In this document: positions 25,798 to 35,988 of the stretch, piece by piece | How the letters are laid out: the number at the start of each line of letters is the position of its first letter | Numbering within the stretch: the first letter of the stretch is position 1 | Assembly: GCA_052390415.1 (NCBI GenBank) | Contig: JBQTGY010000026.1 | Location: 1 to 57,367 of the forward strand | Direction of reading: 5' to 3' | DNA length: 57,367 nucleotides | From: JANNWF01 sp052390415 | GTDB lineage: Bacteria > Pseudomonadota > Gammaproteobacteria > Xanthomonadales > Xanthomonadaceae | The notes under the pieces: generated by a model | What the model was told of the DNA's origin: nothing | Databases searched by the model: none | The model's input: the letters and a program-made list of their open reading frames with translations, nothing else | Made by a program: the position numbers and the translations under genes

Positions 25798-26349
25798 TCA
25801 GTCCAACATCACCGTCGCAATTGGTCCGGCAGCCACCCGCCAATTCGCCAGCGTCACCGGCATCGGAATCAGGTCAATGCAATCGACCGGGCAGGGCGGC
25901 AGACATAGCTCGCAGCCAGTGCACAGATCAGCCACCACGGTGTGCATCAACTTCGGTGCGCCGATGATGGCGTCCACCGGGCACGCCTGGATGCACTTGG
26001 TGCAGCCGATGCATTCGGCTTCACGGATGAAGGCCAGGCGTTTGGGCTTTTCGATTCCGTTGTCTGCGTTGAGCGCAACCGGTTCGCGGCCTAACAACTC
26101 GGCCAGGGCGCGAATGCCTGCTTCGCCACCGGGTGGGCATTGGTTGATGTCGGCCTCGCCGCGCGCGATTGCTTCCGCGTAAGGCCGACAGCCTGGAAAT
26201 CCGCATTGGCCGCATTGCGTCTGCGGCAAGATCGCGTCAATGCGATCCGCGACCGGATCGCCCTCGCTGCGAAATCGATACGCGGCGAAGCCGAGAATTG
26301 CGCCCAGGACTAGCGCCAATCCAACGCCGGCTAACAGCCCGAGCAGCAT
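25798..26349 (-). CDS. rnfB: Electron transport complex subunit RnfB/RsxB
   Basis: 183 residues from ATG 26349. An N-terminal membrane helix (LLAGVGLALVLGAILGFAAY) is followed by a 4Fe-4S motif (CGQCGFPGC, then NQCPPGG) and two ferredoxin clusters, CIGCTKCIQACPVD and CTGCELCLPPCPVD. RnfB passes electrons from ferredoxin or NADH into the membrane Rnf/Rsx complex. The ATG shares one base with the rnfA stop codon. rnfC, D, G and E are not in the window. Confidence 0.92.
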   Translation of the reverse strand: MLLGLLAGVGLALVLGAILGFAAYRFRSEGDPVADRIDAILPQTQCGQCGFPGCRPYAEAIARGEADINQCPPGGEAGIRALAELLGREPVALNADNGIEKPKRLAFIREAECIGCTKCIQACPVDAIIGAPKLMHTVVADLCTGCELCLPPCPVDCIDLIPMPVTLANWRVAAGPIATVMLD

Positions 26350-26930
26350 CAGCCGCGATCCAAACCCGCAAATCCCAGAAACGCCAGCGCCATGATGCCG
26401 GCATTGATCAACGCGATTGGCGCGCCACGAAAACTGGCGGGCACCGGGGCCGCTTCCAAGCGCTCGCGCATCGCCGCAAACATGATCAACACCAAGCCGA
26501 ATCCCACCGCTGCGCCAAATCCAAAAACGATGGCCTCCAGCAGCGATCGCTCCGCTTGCACGTTGAGCAAGGCCACCCCCAGCACCGCGCAATTGGTCGT
26601 GATCAAGGGCAAGAAAATCCCGAGCACCCGATACAACAACGGGCTGCGCGCCTTCATCACGCTCTCGACAAACTGCACGACCGCAGCGATCACCAGAATG
26701 AAGGTCAAGGTGCGCAGGTGGTCGAGACCCAGCGGTGCCAGCAACCAGTGCTGCACCATCCACGCCAAGGCAGCCGACAAGGTCAACACAAAGCCTGTCG
26801 CCAACGCCATGCCGTAAGCAGAATCCAGCTTGTTCGACACGCCCATGAACGGACACAGGCCAAGAAACTTCACCAGCACGAAGTTATTGACGAGTACCGC
26901 GCCGATGAGGGTAAGGGCTAGGTCGGGCAT
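26349..26930 (-). CDS. rnfA: Electron transport complex subunit RnfA/RsxA
   Basis: 193 residues, six membrane helices. NNFVLVKFLGLCPFMGVS and LPLITTNCAVLGVALL are the two family signatures, including the buried cysteines that bind a membrane [2Fe-2S] cluster. It is co-transcribed with rnfB and starts 29 bp downstream of metG, so the three may form an operon. Confidence 0.95.
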   Translation of the reverse strand: MPDLALTLIGAVLVNNFVLVKFLGLCPFMGVSNKLDSAYGMALATGFVLTLSAALAWMVQHWLLAPLGLDHLRTLTFILVIAAVVQFVESVMKARSPLLYRVLGIFLPLITTNCAVLGVALLNVQAERSLLEAIVFGFGAAVGFGLVLIMFAAMRERLEAAPVPASFRGAPIALINAGIMALAFLGFAGLDRG

Positions 26931-26959
26931 ATCGGCTCAGGGCATGCGAGTCCACCGAC

Positions 26960-29077
26960 TCAGGCCACCGCCATCCCTGCGACAGCGCCCGCATCCACGG
27001 CCAACAGGTACAGCTCGCCGCTGCCACTGCCCGCCGACAGAATCATCCCTTCGCTGACGCCGAAGCGCATCTTGCGCGGGGCCAAGTTGGCGATGAAGAC
27101 GACGTGGCGGCCGATCAGTTTTTGTGGTTCGGGATAGGCCGCGCGGATGCCGGAGAAAATCTGTCGCTCGCCCAGATCGCCGGCGTCGAGCTTGAAGCGC
27201 AGCAGCTTGTCCGATCCTTCGATGAAGGCGCACTCGAGCACGCGTCCGATACGCAGGTCGAGCTTGGCGAAGTCTTCAATGCCAACAGTAGTGGCGCCGG
27301 CGACGCTGGCGATGGTGGCCGGCGTAGGAACAGCCGCCGCTTTTGTGGGTCCCACAGAAGCAGCTGCCTCGGGCGCTGCGGTGGACTCCAGTGTGGCTTT
27401 GCTGGCTTCGATCATGGCTTCGATGTGTTTGGGGTCGATGCGGGTGAGCAGGGGCTGATAGGGTTTGATGGCGTGACCCAGCAGCGGTGATGCAAGCGAG
27501 TCGAGCTGATCGAAAGGCTGATTCAGGAACTCGCCCGCGCGCTGAGCGGTACGCGGGAGAATCGGTGCAAGAAATCCGGCCAGCAACCGGAACAGGTTGA
27601 TCGCCAGCGAGCACACATCGTGCAGCTCACTCTCGCGGCTAGGGTCTTTCGCCAGCGACCACGGTGCCTTTTCGGCGATCAAGGCGTTGGCGAGATCGGC
27701 CTCGGCCATGATCGTTCGGATCGCAGCGCCGCAATTGCCACGTGCATACGCGCCGTCACTGCCAGCGCAGCTGTTGGCCAATCGCTGATAAGCCGCTTGC
27801 AACAGCTCGGCGCTGGCGGGGCTCAACACAACAGCCAAACGCCCCCCAAATCGCTTCTCGATAAACCCGGCGCAGCGGCTGGCGATATTGACGAACTTGC
27901 CGACCAGATCGGCATTGACACGTTCGGCGAAGTCCTTGAGGTCCAGATCCAGATCCTCAACACCCCCCGACGAACGCGCGGCAAAGTAGTAGCGCAGGTA
28001 CTCAGGCTCCAGTCCGACGTCCAGATACGTCCGCGCCTCGATAAACGTGCCGCGAGACTTGGACATCTTGGCGCCGTTCACCGTCAGATAGCCGTTGACG
28101 TGCAGCCGCTCGGGCAAGCGGTGGCCCGCGCCATTCAGCACCGCTGGCCAAAACAGGCCGTGGAAGTTGACGATGTCCTTGCCGATGAAATGGTGCAGCT
28201 CAGCGTGCTTTCCGGGTTTCATCAAGCCCGCGAGTTCGGCGGGGCCAAACCCCGCACGCTTCCCACTTTCTGCCAACGCTTGCAAGCTGGTCAGATAGCC
28301 AATCGGAGCATCCAGCCAGACGTAAAAATACTTGCCTGGTGCGCCGGGAATCTCAAAGCCGAAATACGGTGCATCGCGCGAAATGTCCCAGTCGCGTAGC
28401 CCACCGTCTGAGTCCAGCCATTCACGCAGCTTGGCCTTGACGCCGACATGTGCCATGTCGCCAAGCAGCCAGGCGCTCAGCACGTCCGAGAAATCGCCGA
28501 GTTGAAAAAAGTAGTGTTCGGATTCGCGCAGTTCGGGTGTAGCACCTGACACCACCGAGCGCGGATTTTTCAGTTCGGTAGGTGCATAGGTTGCTCCGCA
28601 ACTCTCGCAGTTATCGCCGTATTGGTCAGCAGTGCCGCAGTTGGGGCATTCGCCACGGATGTAACGATCTGGCAGAAACATGGATCGGATCGGGTCGAAA
28701 TACTGCTCGACCGGACGGCTGGCAATGTGACCCCCGCGTTTGAGCGCTTCGTAGATGCCCGAAGTCAGCGCCCGATTGCGCGGCGAATGCGTTGAGTCGT
28801 ACCAGTCGAAATCCACTGCGAAGGCGGCAAAGTCGCGCTCATGCGCGGCCTGGATGTCGGCGATGTATTGCTCCGGCGTGAGTCCAGCCTTTTCGGCCGC
28901 CAGCATGATCGGTGTGCCGTGGGTGTCATCAGCACACACAAAATGCGCGGTACGCCCGGCCATCCGCTGCGCGCGCACCCAGATATCACCATGAATGTAG
29001 CCGACCAGATGGCCAAGATGCAGTTGGCCGTTGGCGTAGGGCAGGGCGCAGGTGACGAGCAGCGGGGCAGAAGACAT
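26960..29077 (-). CDS. metG: Methionyl-tRNA synthetase with C-terminal tRNA-binding domain
   Basis: 705 residues. ALPYANGQLHLGHLVGY contains the HIGH-like motif, a zinc knuckle follows (CPNCGTADQYGDNCESCG), and GAKMSKSRGTF is the KMSKS loop. The last ~105 residues (FAKLDLRIGRVLECAFIEGS, FIANLAPRKMRFGVSEGMIL) are the EMAP-II/Trbp111-like dimerisation and tRNA-binding domain. An Ala/Thr/Pro-rich linker precedes it. It charges tRNA-Met. It is divergent from apbC. Confidence 0.97.
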   Translation of the reverse strand: MSSAPLLVTCALPYANGQLHLGHLVGYIHGDIWVRAQRMAGRTAHFVCADDTHGTPIMLAAEKAGLTPEQYIADIQAAHERDFAAFAVDFDWYDSTHSPRNRALTSGIYEALKRGGHIASRPVEQYFDPIRSMFLPDRYIRGECPNCGTADQYGDNCESCGATYAPTELKNPRSVVSGATPELRESEHYFFQLGDFSDVLSAWLLGDMAHVGVKAKLREWLDSDGGLRDWDISRDAPYFGFEIPGAPGKYFYVWLDAPIGYLTSLQALAESGKRAGFGPAELAGLMKPGKHAELHHFIGKDIVNFHGLFWPAVLNGAGHRLPERLHVNGYLTVNGAKMSKSRGTFIEARTYLDVGLEPEYLRYYFAARSSGGVEDLDLDLKDFAERVNADLVGKFVNIASRCAGFIEKRFGGRLAVVLSPASAELLQAAYQRLANSCAGSDGAYARGNCGAAIRTIMAEADLANALIAEKAPWSLAKDPSRESELHDVCSLAINLFRLLAGFLAPILPRTAQRAGEFLNQPFDQLDSLASPLLGHAIKPYQPLLTRIDPKHIEAMIEASKATLESTAAPEAAASVGPTKAAAVPTPATIASVAGATTVGIEDFAKLDLRIGRVLECAFIEGSDKLLRFKLDAGDLGERQIFSGIRAAYPEPQKLIGRHVVFIANLAPRKMRFGVSEGMILSAGSGSGELYLLAVDAGAVAGMAVA

Positions 29078-29202
29078 TGCGTGCAGATCAGTGAGTGGGT
29101 GGCCAATTATCCACCAGCCATCCCATTAGCGATCCGATTAACCGCAGCACGCGCCCGACGGGCGACAATAGCGGTCGAATCTTACTTGCTGCCGGAGCCT
29201 CC

Positions 29203-30318
<1,116 letters not shown>

Positions 30319-30380
30319 GGAACAGTTCCAGTTGTCCGTTCGGATTGAGCAGTTTCAGTGGCAAATTCCAGACGCGCGCC

Positions 30381-30516
30381 GCTGCTTCGTTACGCTGTTG
30401 GAGGGCGCCGCATCTGCGGCGCTGCTTCCCTGCGCTGTTGGAGGGAGGGGACCGCTCCTGCGGCGCTCCTCTTGGAGCAACATCAGGAGCGGCCGCGCAG
30501 GAGCGCGTCCCTCCAA
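30381..30516. repeat. GC-rich tandem and inverted repeats between apbC and dcd
   Basis: GCTGCTTCnnTnCGCTGTTGGAGGG occurs at 30381 and again at 30421, a 40-bp tandem spacing. TTGGAGGGA (30438-30446) is inverted at 30508-30516 and CCGCTCCTG (30452-30460) at 30484-30492, giving a long imperfect hairpin. The core TTGGAGG-GCGCTC-GCGCGG resembles the repeats at 25577-25782. Confidence 0.75.
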
Positions 30517-30590
30517 GGGCAAGCGCAGCCTGGCACCAGTGCAACCCAGGCGTTGACGTCACCACATAACCCTAAGTTTCGGAGTCACTT

Positions 30591-31160
30591 ATGAGCATCA
30601 AATCTGACCGCTGGATTCGGCGGATGGCAGAACAGAACGCGATGATCGAGCCGTTCGAACCGGGTCAAATCAAACAAGGTGTCGACGGCAAGCGCATCGT
30701 TTCCTATGGCACATCGAGCTACGGTTACGATGTGCGCTGCGCGCGCGAGTTCAAGATTTTCACCAACATCAATTCAACCATCGTCGACCCCAAGGCGTTT
30801 GATCCGTCGAGCTTCGTCGATGTGGTGTCGGATGTCTGCATCATCCCGCCGAACAGTTTTGCGTTGGCACGCACCGTCGAGTATTTCCGCATTCCGCGTT
30901 CGACCCTGGTGGTGTGCCTCGGCAAGAGCACCTATGCGCGCTGCGGCATCATCGTCAACGTGACCCCGCTTGAGCCGGAGTGGGAAGGCCACGTAACTTT
31001 GGAGTTTTCCAACACCACGCCGCTGCCGGCCAAGATCTATGCCAACGAAGGCGTCGCCCAAATGCTGTTTTTCGAGTCGGACGAAGTCTGCGAAACCAGC
31101 TACCGCGACCGCGGTGGCAAGTACCAGGGGCAGGTCGGCGTGACCTTGCCGCGCACGTGA
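30591..31160 (+). CDS. dcd: dCTP deaminase
   Basis: 189 residues, full length. Converts dCTP to dUTP to feed dTMP synthesis. Typical features: SIKSDRWIRRMAEQ at the N-terminus, SYGTSSYGYDVRCA, LGKSTYARCGIIVNVTPLEP with catalytic residues and EGHVTLEFSNTTPLPAKIY, ending in the KYQGQ nucleotide-closing tail. It is convergent with pcp, 10 bp apart. Confidence 0.97.
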   Translation: MSIKSDRWIRRMAEQNAMIEPFEPGQIKQGVDGKRIVSYGTSSYGYDVRCAREFKIFTNINSTIVDPKAFDPSSFVDVVSDVCIIPPNSFALARTVEYFRIPRSTLVVCLGKSTYARCGIIVNVTPLEPEWEGHVTLEFSNTTPLPAKIYANEGVAQMLFFESDEVCETSYRDRGGKYQGQVGVTLPRT

Positions 31161-31170
31161 GTTCGCTCGC

Positions 31171-31824
31171 TCAACATTCGCTGCCGGCGGCGAAATGCAG
31201 ATCGTCACCGGGCTTCAGGCATTCCTCAATCGCATGCCGCAATGCATCCATCACCAAGGTCGCGGCCATGCTCGGCGCACCCGGTTTTTCGGCGGCTTGT
31301 TCGGGGCCGTAAGGAATGTGGATGAAGCCGCCGGGAAGGTTTGTTGGCAGCTGCCTCAACAGGCCGTAGAACACTTGGTTACAGACAAAGGTGCCGGCAC
31401 TATTGGATAACTCGGCCGGGAATCCAGCGTTGCGCAGCGCCGCGTACATACGCTTGATCGGCAAGGTGGAGAACAACGCCGCCGGACCGTCAGCCTCGAT
31501 GGGTTGGTCGATGGGCTGCTGGCCTTCGTTGTCGGCGATGCGCGCATCGATCAGATTCAAGGCGACGCGCTCGATGGAGATGCGGCAGCGACTGTTGGCT
31601 TGACCGACGGCAATCACCAGCACCGGCCGATGATTTTCAATCGCCGTAAACAAGCGCGGCAATGCACCGCAAAACGTCACCGGCAGACAGACACTGACGA
31701 CACGATGGCCGGCGATCACTTCATCGTTGAGACCGCGTGCGGCGTCCCAGGAAGAATTTCGGTTGTCGCCAGCAAAGGGTTCGAAGCCCGAGAGCAAGAC
31801 GGTTGGCAGGCTGTTCATTGGCAT
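31171..31824 (-). CDS. pcp: Pyroglutamyl-peptidase I
   Basis: 217 residues. Removes N-terminal 5-oxoproline (pyroglutamate) from peptides in the cytoplasm. The catalytic triad is visible as Glu85 (SIERVA), Cys148 (SAGTFVCNQVFY) and His169 (GFIHIPY). LLSGFEPFAGDNRNSSW marks the N-terminus. It is the last gene of the 5-oxoproline operon, 19 bp after the DUF979 gene, and would supply free 5-oxoproline to PxpABC. Confidence 0.96.
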   Translation of the reverse strand: MPMNSLPTVLLSGFEPFAGDNRNSSWDAARGLNDEVIAGHRVVSVCLPVTFCGALPRLFTAIENHRPVLVIAVGQANSRCRISIERVALNLIDARIADNEGQQPIDQPIEADGPAALFSTLPIKRMYAALRNAGFPAELSNSAGTFVCNQVFYGLLRQLPTNLPGGFIHIPYGPEQAAEKPGAPSMAATLVMDALRHAIEECLKPGDDLHFAAGSEC

Positions 31825-31843
31825 GGATTCTCGGCGCGAGTGG

Positions 31844-32797
31844 CTAGCGAAAAATGACGAAGTACATCAGTGCGACGTTGCATGCCAGCAGCGGCAGGGC
31901 AGTGCCGATCTGCGCGCGAATCACCGCGTTGGGATCGCGCAATTCCAGCAGCGCCGCCGGCACGATGTTGAAGTTGGCCGCCATCGGCGTCATCAGGGTG
32001 CCGCAATAACCCGACAGCATGCCAATCGCAGCCATCGATGCGGCATCCGCGCCATGCAAGGTGACCAATAGCGGCAAGCCGATGCCTGCGGTCATCACCG
32101 GAAAAGCAGCGAATGCATTGCCCATGATCATGGTGAAGCCCGCCATGCCCAAGGCATAGGCCAGTACCACGGCGAAGCGGTTGTCGATGGGAATGGCGTG
32201 GGTAACCAGATCAGCCACCGCAGTGCCGACTCCGCTGGCGGCAAACACACTGCCCAGGGCCGCCAGTAGCAGTGGCAACAAGGCGGCCCAGCCGATGGCA
32301 TCGAGCAAACGCCGCGATTGTTCGACCGCCGAGCCCAGCGACTGTCGCGTCAACAGACACGCCGCGACCACCGCCACGGCGCAAGCGACACCGAGCGCGA
32401 CGATGGTGGGCTGTTCGGTGCCGAGCAAGCGCAAGCCGGCGAATTCGACATCCTTGAGTACCACCGCCAACAGCATGGTGACCAACGGAATCAGCAGCGC
32501 AGGCCAGAACAATCGGTTGCCCAACCGCTGCGCTTCGGCGCGCTTTTCCTCGGCCTCGGATTGTTCGTAACGGCCCATGCGCAGACCGCCGAATCCGGCG
32601 ATGGCCGCCAGCGCCACCGCCAGCACACCCATCCACAGGGCAGGCAGTCGCTCGCCAATCAGGAACGCCACGGCCAACAAACCCCAGAACAGTGCGGTGC
32701 TGAAGCGACGCGGGTTGTGCAGGTCGCGTGCGGCTCGCCATGTGATCCAGCTGAAATAGCCGCCGGCCAACCAATAGATCCATTGCAAGGTGATCAT
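31844..32797 (-). CDS. DUF979 membrane protein, probable 5-oxoproline transporter subunit
   Basis: 317 residues with about nine to ten membrane helices. The conserved C-terminal half shows GNAFAAFPVMTAGIGLPLL and GMLSGYCGTLMTPMAANFNIVP. It starts within the DUF969 stop (ATGA overlap). DUF969/DUF979 pairs are found beside 5-oxoprolinase genes and are believed to be a transporter. The clustering here with pxpABC and pcp supports 5-oxoproline as substrate, but this is inference. Confidence 0.88.
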   Translation of the reverse strand: MITLQWIYWLAGGYFSWITWRAARDLHNPRRFSTALFWGLLAVAFLIGERLPALWMGVLAVALAAIAGFGGLRMGRYEQSEAEEKRAEAQRLGNRLFWPALLIPLVTMLLAVVLKDVEFAGLRLLGTEQPTIVALGVACAVAVVAACLLTRQSLGSAVEQSRRLLDAIGWAALLPLLLAALGSVFAASGVGTAVADLVTHAIPIDNRFAVVLAYALGMAGFTMIMGNAFAAFPVMTAGIGLPLLVTLHGADAASMAAIGMLSGYCGTLMTPMAANFNIVPAALLELRDPNAVIRAQIGTALPLLACNVALMYFVIFR

Positions 32798-33504
32798 GCT
32801 GGCGGTGCCGACGGTGTTTCTGGAGCAATCGTTTCGCGCAGCAACTGCTGCTCGAAGCGCAGGATTCTCACGCTGTGGATGCAGAACGCGCACAGCGCGG
32901 TCGGAATGCCCCAGAGCGCAATCTGCAGCGGCTCAAGTGTTATGCCTTGATCGGCAAAGAAGCCCTGCATCAACAGCACCGCACCGAAAGCGATGAAGAT
33001 GTCTTCGCCGAAAAACAGTCCCACGTTGTCGGTGCCCGCGCACAAGGCGCGCAGGCGCTGGCGCTGCTCGTCGCTGAGTTCGCCGTTGATCTGTGCGGCA
33101 CCTTCAGCCATCGGCGCCAACAACGGCCGCACGGTTTGCGGATGCCCACCCAGACTGGTCAGGCCCAGCGCTGCGGCGATCTGACGCAGGGCGAGGTAGG
33201 CAATCAACAAGCGGCCGACTGTCGCTCCGCGCAGGCGGGTGATGAAGGCCTGCGCGTGCTCCTTGAGGCCATGCCGTTCGAGCAGGCCGATCACTGGCAA
33301 GGTCAGCAAGACCAGCGCCAAGAAGCGTTGGCGAGTGAAAGCTTCACCGAACAGCTCAAGAACCACCAGCAGCGACTTGCCAGCGACCAAGCCGGTTACC
33401 AGTCCTGCACTCACCACGACTAGCGCCGGATTGAGACGCAAGGCAAATCCGATCACCACCCACAACACGCCAAGCAGTGGCCAGTAGTCGACCACCGCGC
33501 TCAT
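32794..33504 (-). CDS. DUF969 membrane protein, partner of DUF979
   Basis: 236 residues, five to six membrane helices. Family phrases include LPVIGLLERHGLKEHAQ, LTSLGGHPQTVRPLLAPM and NVGLFFGEDIFIAFGAVLLM. It overlaps pxpA upstream and the DUF979 gene downstream by 4 bp each, which suggests fixed stoichiometry with its partner. Probable subunit of a two-part carrier in the inner membrane. Confidence 0.88.
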   Translation of the reverse strand: MSAVVDYWPLLGVLWVVIGFALRLNPALVVVSAGLVTGLVAGKSLLVVLELFGEAFTRQRFLALVLLTLPVIGLLERHGLKEHAQAFITRLRGATVGRLLIAYLALRQIAAALGLTSLGGHPQTVRPLLAPMAEGAAQINGELSDEQRQRLRALCAGTDNVGLFFGEDIFIAFGAVLLMQGFFADQGITLEPLQIALWGIPTALCAFCIHSVRILRFEQQLLRETIAPETPSAPPA

Positions 33505-34259
33505 CGGGTGCTCCGTTGCGGCGAGCGCACGGCGACACCCATTTCCTCAAGCAGCGCGCGCACTTCGGCGGCGAACTGCACCGCATCTGCGCGGTCGCCG
33601 TGCAGACAAAGACTCTGCGCACGAATGGGTAGCCGAACGCCATCATTGGCAATGACGATGCCCTCGCCGAGCATGCAGCGGACTTGTTGCAGGCTCTGCT
33701 CAACGTCGGCGATCACCGCGTCGGGTTGGCTGCGCGAGACGAGTTGACCATTGGCCTGATAACGCCGCTCCGCAAACACCTCGTGGACCACGTTCAGGCC
33801 CAATTTTTCGCCGGCGCGGGTCAAGGCCGAATCGGCCAGTCCATACAACAGCAGCTGCGGGTCACAGTCGCGAACGGCGAGCGCAATCGCTTGTGCACAG
33901 GCTTCGTCGCGCGCGGCCAGGTTGTACAGCGCACCATGCGGTTTGACGTGATTGAGGCGAGTTCCGGCGGCGTTCGCCAACGCCGCGGTGGCGCCAATCT
34001 GATACACCACCAGCGCATGCACATCGCGCGGTGCCAGTGCGTGTTCGCGCCGGCCGAAATGCTCGCGATCCGCAAACGAAGGATGCGCGCCGATGGCGAC
34101 TCCGGCGCTGACGCAGGCAGCGATGGCATCGCGCAGAGTGGCGCTGTCGCCCGCATGAAAACCGCAGGCCAGCGAGGCCGAGCTGATGAACGGCAGGATC
34201 GCGGCGTCATTGCCGCAGCCCTCGCCCAGATCACAATTGAAATCGATGCTTGTCTGCAT
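33501..34259 (-). CDS. pxpA: 5-oxoprolinase subunit A (LamB/YcsF family)
   Basis: 252 residues from ATG 34259, beginning IDFNCDLGEGCGND, the family N-terminus. LACGFHAGDSATLRDAI, GAHPSFADREHFGRR and LNHVKPHGALYNLAA are the conserved metal/substrate segments. With PxpB and PxpC it hydrolyses 5-oxoproline to glutamate using ATP. An ATG at 34313 overlaps the pxpC stop (ATGA), like every other junction in this operon, and would add 18 residues. That start is a real alternative. Confidence 0.95.
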   Translation of the reverse strand: MQTSIDFNCDLGEGCGNDAAILPFISSASLACGFHAGDSATLRDAIAACVSAGVAIGAHPSFADREHFGRREHALAPRDVHALVVYQIGATAALANAAGTRLNHVKPHGALYNLAARDEACAQAIALAVRDCDPQLLLYGLADSALTRAGEKLGLNVVHEVFAERRYQANGQLVSRSQPDAVIADVEQSLQQVRCMLGEGIVIANDGVRLPIRAQSLCLHGDRADAVQFAAEVRALLEEMGVAVRSPQRSTR

Positions 34260-34309
34260 GGTCGAAGTCTGTCGCGAAACGCGGTCCGCTGCGATAGCCG
34301 CGAGAAGAC

Positions 34310-35269
34310 TCATCTATTGGTGGCCACACTCAGCGCCAACTGAATTCGCGCCAGTCGAGCGCACTGCGCACGCCATGCAGCCTCGGCTTGCTCAAGGTTG
34401 ACGACCACAAAGGTCAGCGGATCGCCACTTCGAAGTTGCGCCATCCGTGGCCAATCCGCGCGAATCACATGCGCGATGCGCGGGTAGCCACCCACGGTTT
34501 GAGCGTCAACGCCGAGAATGATCGGTTGCCCGTCAGGCGGCAATTGAATGGTGCCGGGCATTACCGGTTCGGAGACACGATCGCTGCTGTCGGCGGCGGT
34601 CAAGTCTGGACCACGCAGTCGAATACCCTGGCGGTTGTTGCGTGGGTCGACGGTCCACACAAACGCAGTCAGCGATTGGCCAGCGTCGAGCGCGTCGCTA
34701 CCGGGCAAAATTCGCAATTCCGCCGGACGGCTCAAGTCGAGATCGGGCAATGGATTCACCCAGCGTGGATGCATGCGCAGTTGTGAGATCGATAGCTCGG
34801 CGTGCGGACCAATCGGCAACCTGTCGTATTGACGCAGCGCATGACCTTCCAACCCGCCGAAGCCGCCGCGCAGATCCGTCGCGCGGCTGCCCATCACCCG
34901 TGGAGTCTGAACACCGCCGAGGACGGCCAGATAGCTGCGCGCGCCACGTCGACAGCCGCCGAGCTGCAACTCGGAACCCGCCGGCAGGTCAATGGCGCGC
35001 CAGCCCCTGAGCGCCACGCCATCGCACTGTGCGTGGATATCGGCACCGGTCATCGCGACTCGGGCATCGCCGACAAATCTCAAGGTCGGACCGAGCAAGC
35101 TGATTTCCAGTGCCGCGGCGGATTGATCATTGCCAGCCAGCAGATTGGCGACTCGCAGCGAATACGTGTCAGCGGCACCGGCAACGCTGACGCCCAAGGC
35201 CGCGAAGCCGGTACGTCCAAGGTCTTGAACCGTTGTTGCGAGGCCCGCTGCCAACACTTCGATGTTCAT
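34310..35269 (-). CDS. pxpC: 5-oxoprolinase subunit C
   Basis: 319 residues from ATG 35269, which overlaps the pxpB stop by 4 bp; an ATG three codons upstream is also in frame. Family features: TTVQDLGRTGFAALGVSVAGA near the start, VAMTGADIHAQCDG, RSYLAVLGGV, and the C-terminal ILGVDAQTVGGYPRIAHV. This is the KipA-like carboxylase-fold subunit that forms the active unit with PxpB. Confidence 0.95.
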   Translation of the reverse strand: MNIEVLAAGLATTVQDLGRTGFAALGVSVAGAADTYSLRVANLLAGNDQSAAALEISLLGPTLRFVGDARVAMTGADIHAQCDGVALRGWRAIDLPAGSELQLGGCRRGARSYLAVLGGVQTPRVMGSRATDLRGGFGGLEGHALRQYDRLPIGPHAELSISQLRMHPRWVNPLPDLDLSRPAELRILPGSDALDAGQSLTAFVWTVDPRNNRQGIRLRGPDLTAADSSDRVSEPVMPGTIQLPPDGQPIILGVDAQTVGGYPRIAHVIRADWPRMAQLRSGDPLTFVVVNLEQAEAAWRAQCARLARIQLALSVATNR

Positions 35270-35964
35270 GTTGACCATGCATCAAATGCGTCGCGATCGA
35301 TTGGCACAAAGCGCATTTCGTCGCCGGCCTGCAACAGGCTGGGCGGGTCACGCTGAGGATCAAACAGGTTCAAGGGAGTACGCCCCAACAGCCGCCAACC
35401 GCCGGCGCTGCTGCGCGGATAGATCCCGGTCTGATCGCCGCCAATGCCAACACTGCCGGCTTCCACGCGGATGCGAGGTGTCGCCAGCCGCGCCATCGCC
35501 AATGTCGGATCAAGCCCCAGCAAGTACGGGAAGCCGGGCGCAAAACCAAGCATGGCCACACGGTAGGTCGGCGCGCAGTGGCGAGCAATGACTTCGGCGA
35601 CGGTGATGCCGTGAGCATCAGCAAGATCGGCGAGATCCGGCCCCAACGTTGGCGCGTAGCAGACCGGGATTTCGATGCAGCGCGTCTGGACACGTTTTGC
35701 TTCGGCGGCGAGTGCGCCGGTCAATTGCCGATGAAGCCAGCGCTCGGCCATGTCCATGGCGCCGGTATCTGTTGCAGGATCGATGATGAGGGCAAGGCTG
35801 GAGAAAGCAGGCACCAGATCCAGCAGCCACGACGGACGAACCTGCGCAAGCGCTGACGCCACACGATGCACATGTTCGTTACGCGCGCCAATATTGCCAC
35901 TCGACCAGCGCAGCAACAGCGCACTGTCGCCCAAGCGACTGACGACTGGATCAGCGCGACTCAT
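35266..35964 (-). CDS. pxpB: 5-oxoprolinase subunit B
   Basis: 232 residues. KipI-like subunit. RLGDSALLLRWSS, CIEIPVCYAPTLGPDL, LGFAPGFPYLLGLD and the SVGIGGDQTGIYPRSSAGGW loop are diagnostic. The signature GFxPGFPYL is intact. It lies 24 bp after the HIT gene and overlaps pxpC. Confidence 0.95.
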   Translation of the reverse strand: MSRADPVVSRLGDSALLLRWSSGNIGARNEHVHRVASALAQVRPSWLLDLVPAFSSLALIIDPATDTGAMDMAERWLHRQLTGALAAEAKRVQTRCIEIPVCYAPTLGPDLADLADAHGITVAEVIARHCAPTYRVAMLGFAPGFPYLLGLDPTLAMARLATPRIRVEAGSVGIGGDQTGIYPRSSAGGWRLLGRTPLNLFDPQRDPPSLLQAGDEMRFVPIDRDAFDAWST

Positions 35965-35988
35965 CGAACATCGCTGCCATTGGGTGGC

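Noticed and set aside
26169..26921. 250-codon plus-strand frame opposite rnfAB
   Set aside because: RnfA and RnfB signatures on the minus strand explain the region.
29095..29202. GTG start 36 codons upstream for apbC
   Set aside because: No ribosome site, and the added residues are unlike Mrp/ApbC N-termini. TTG 29203 has GGAG at suitable spacing.
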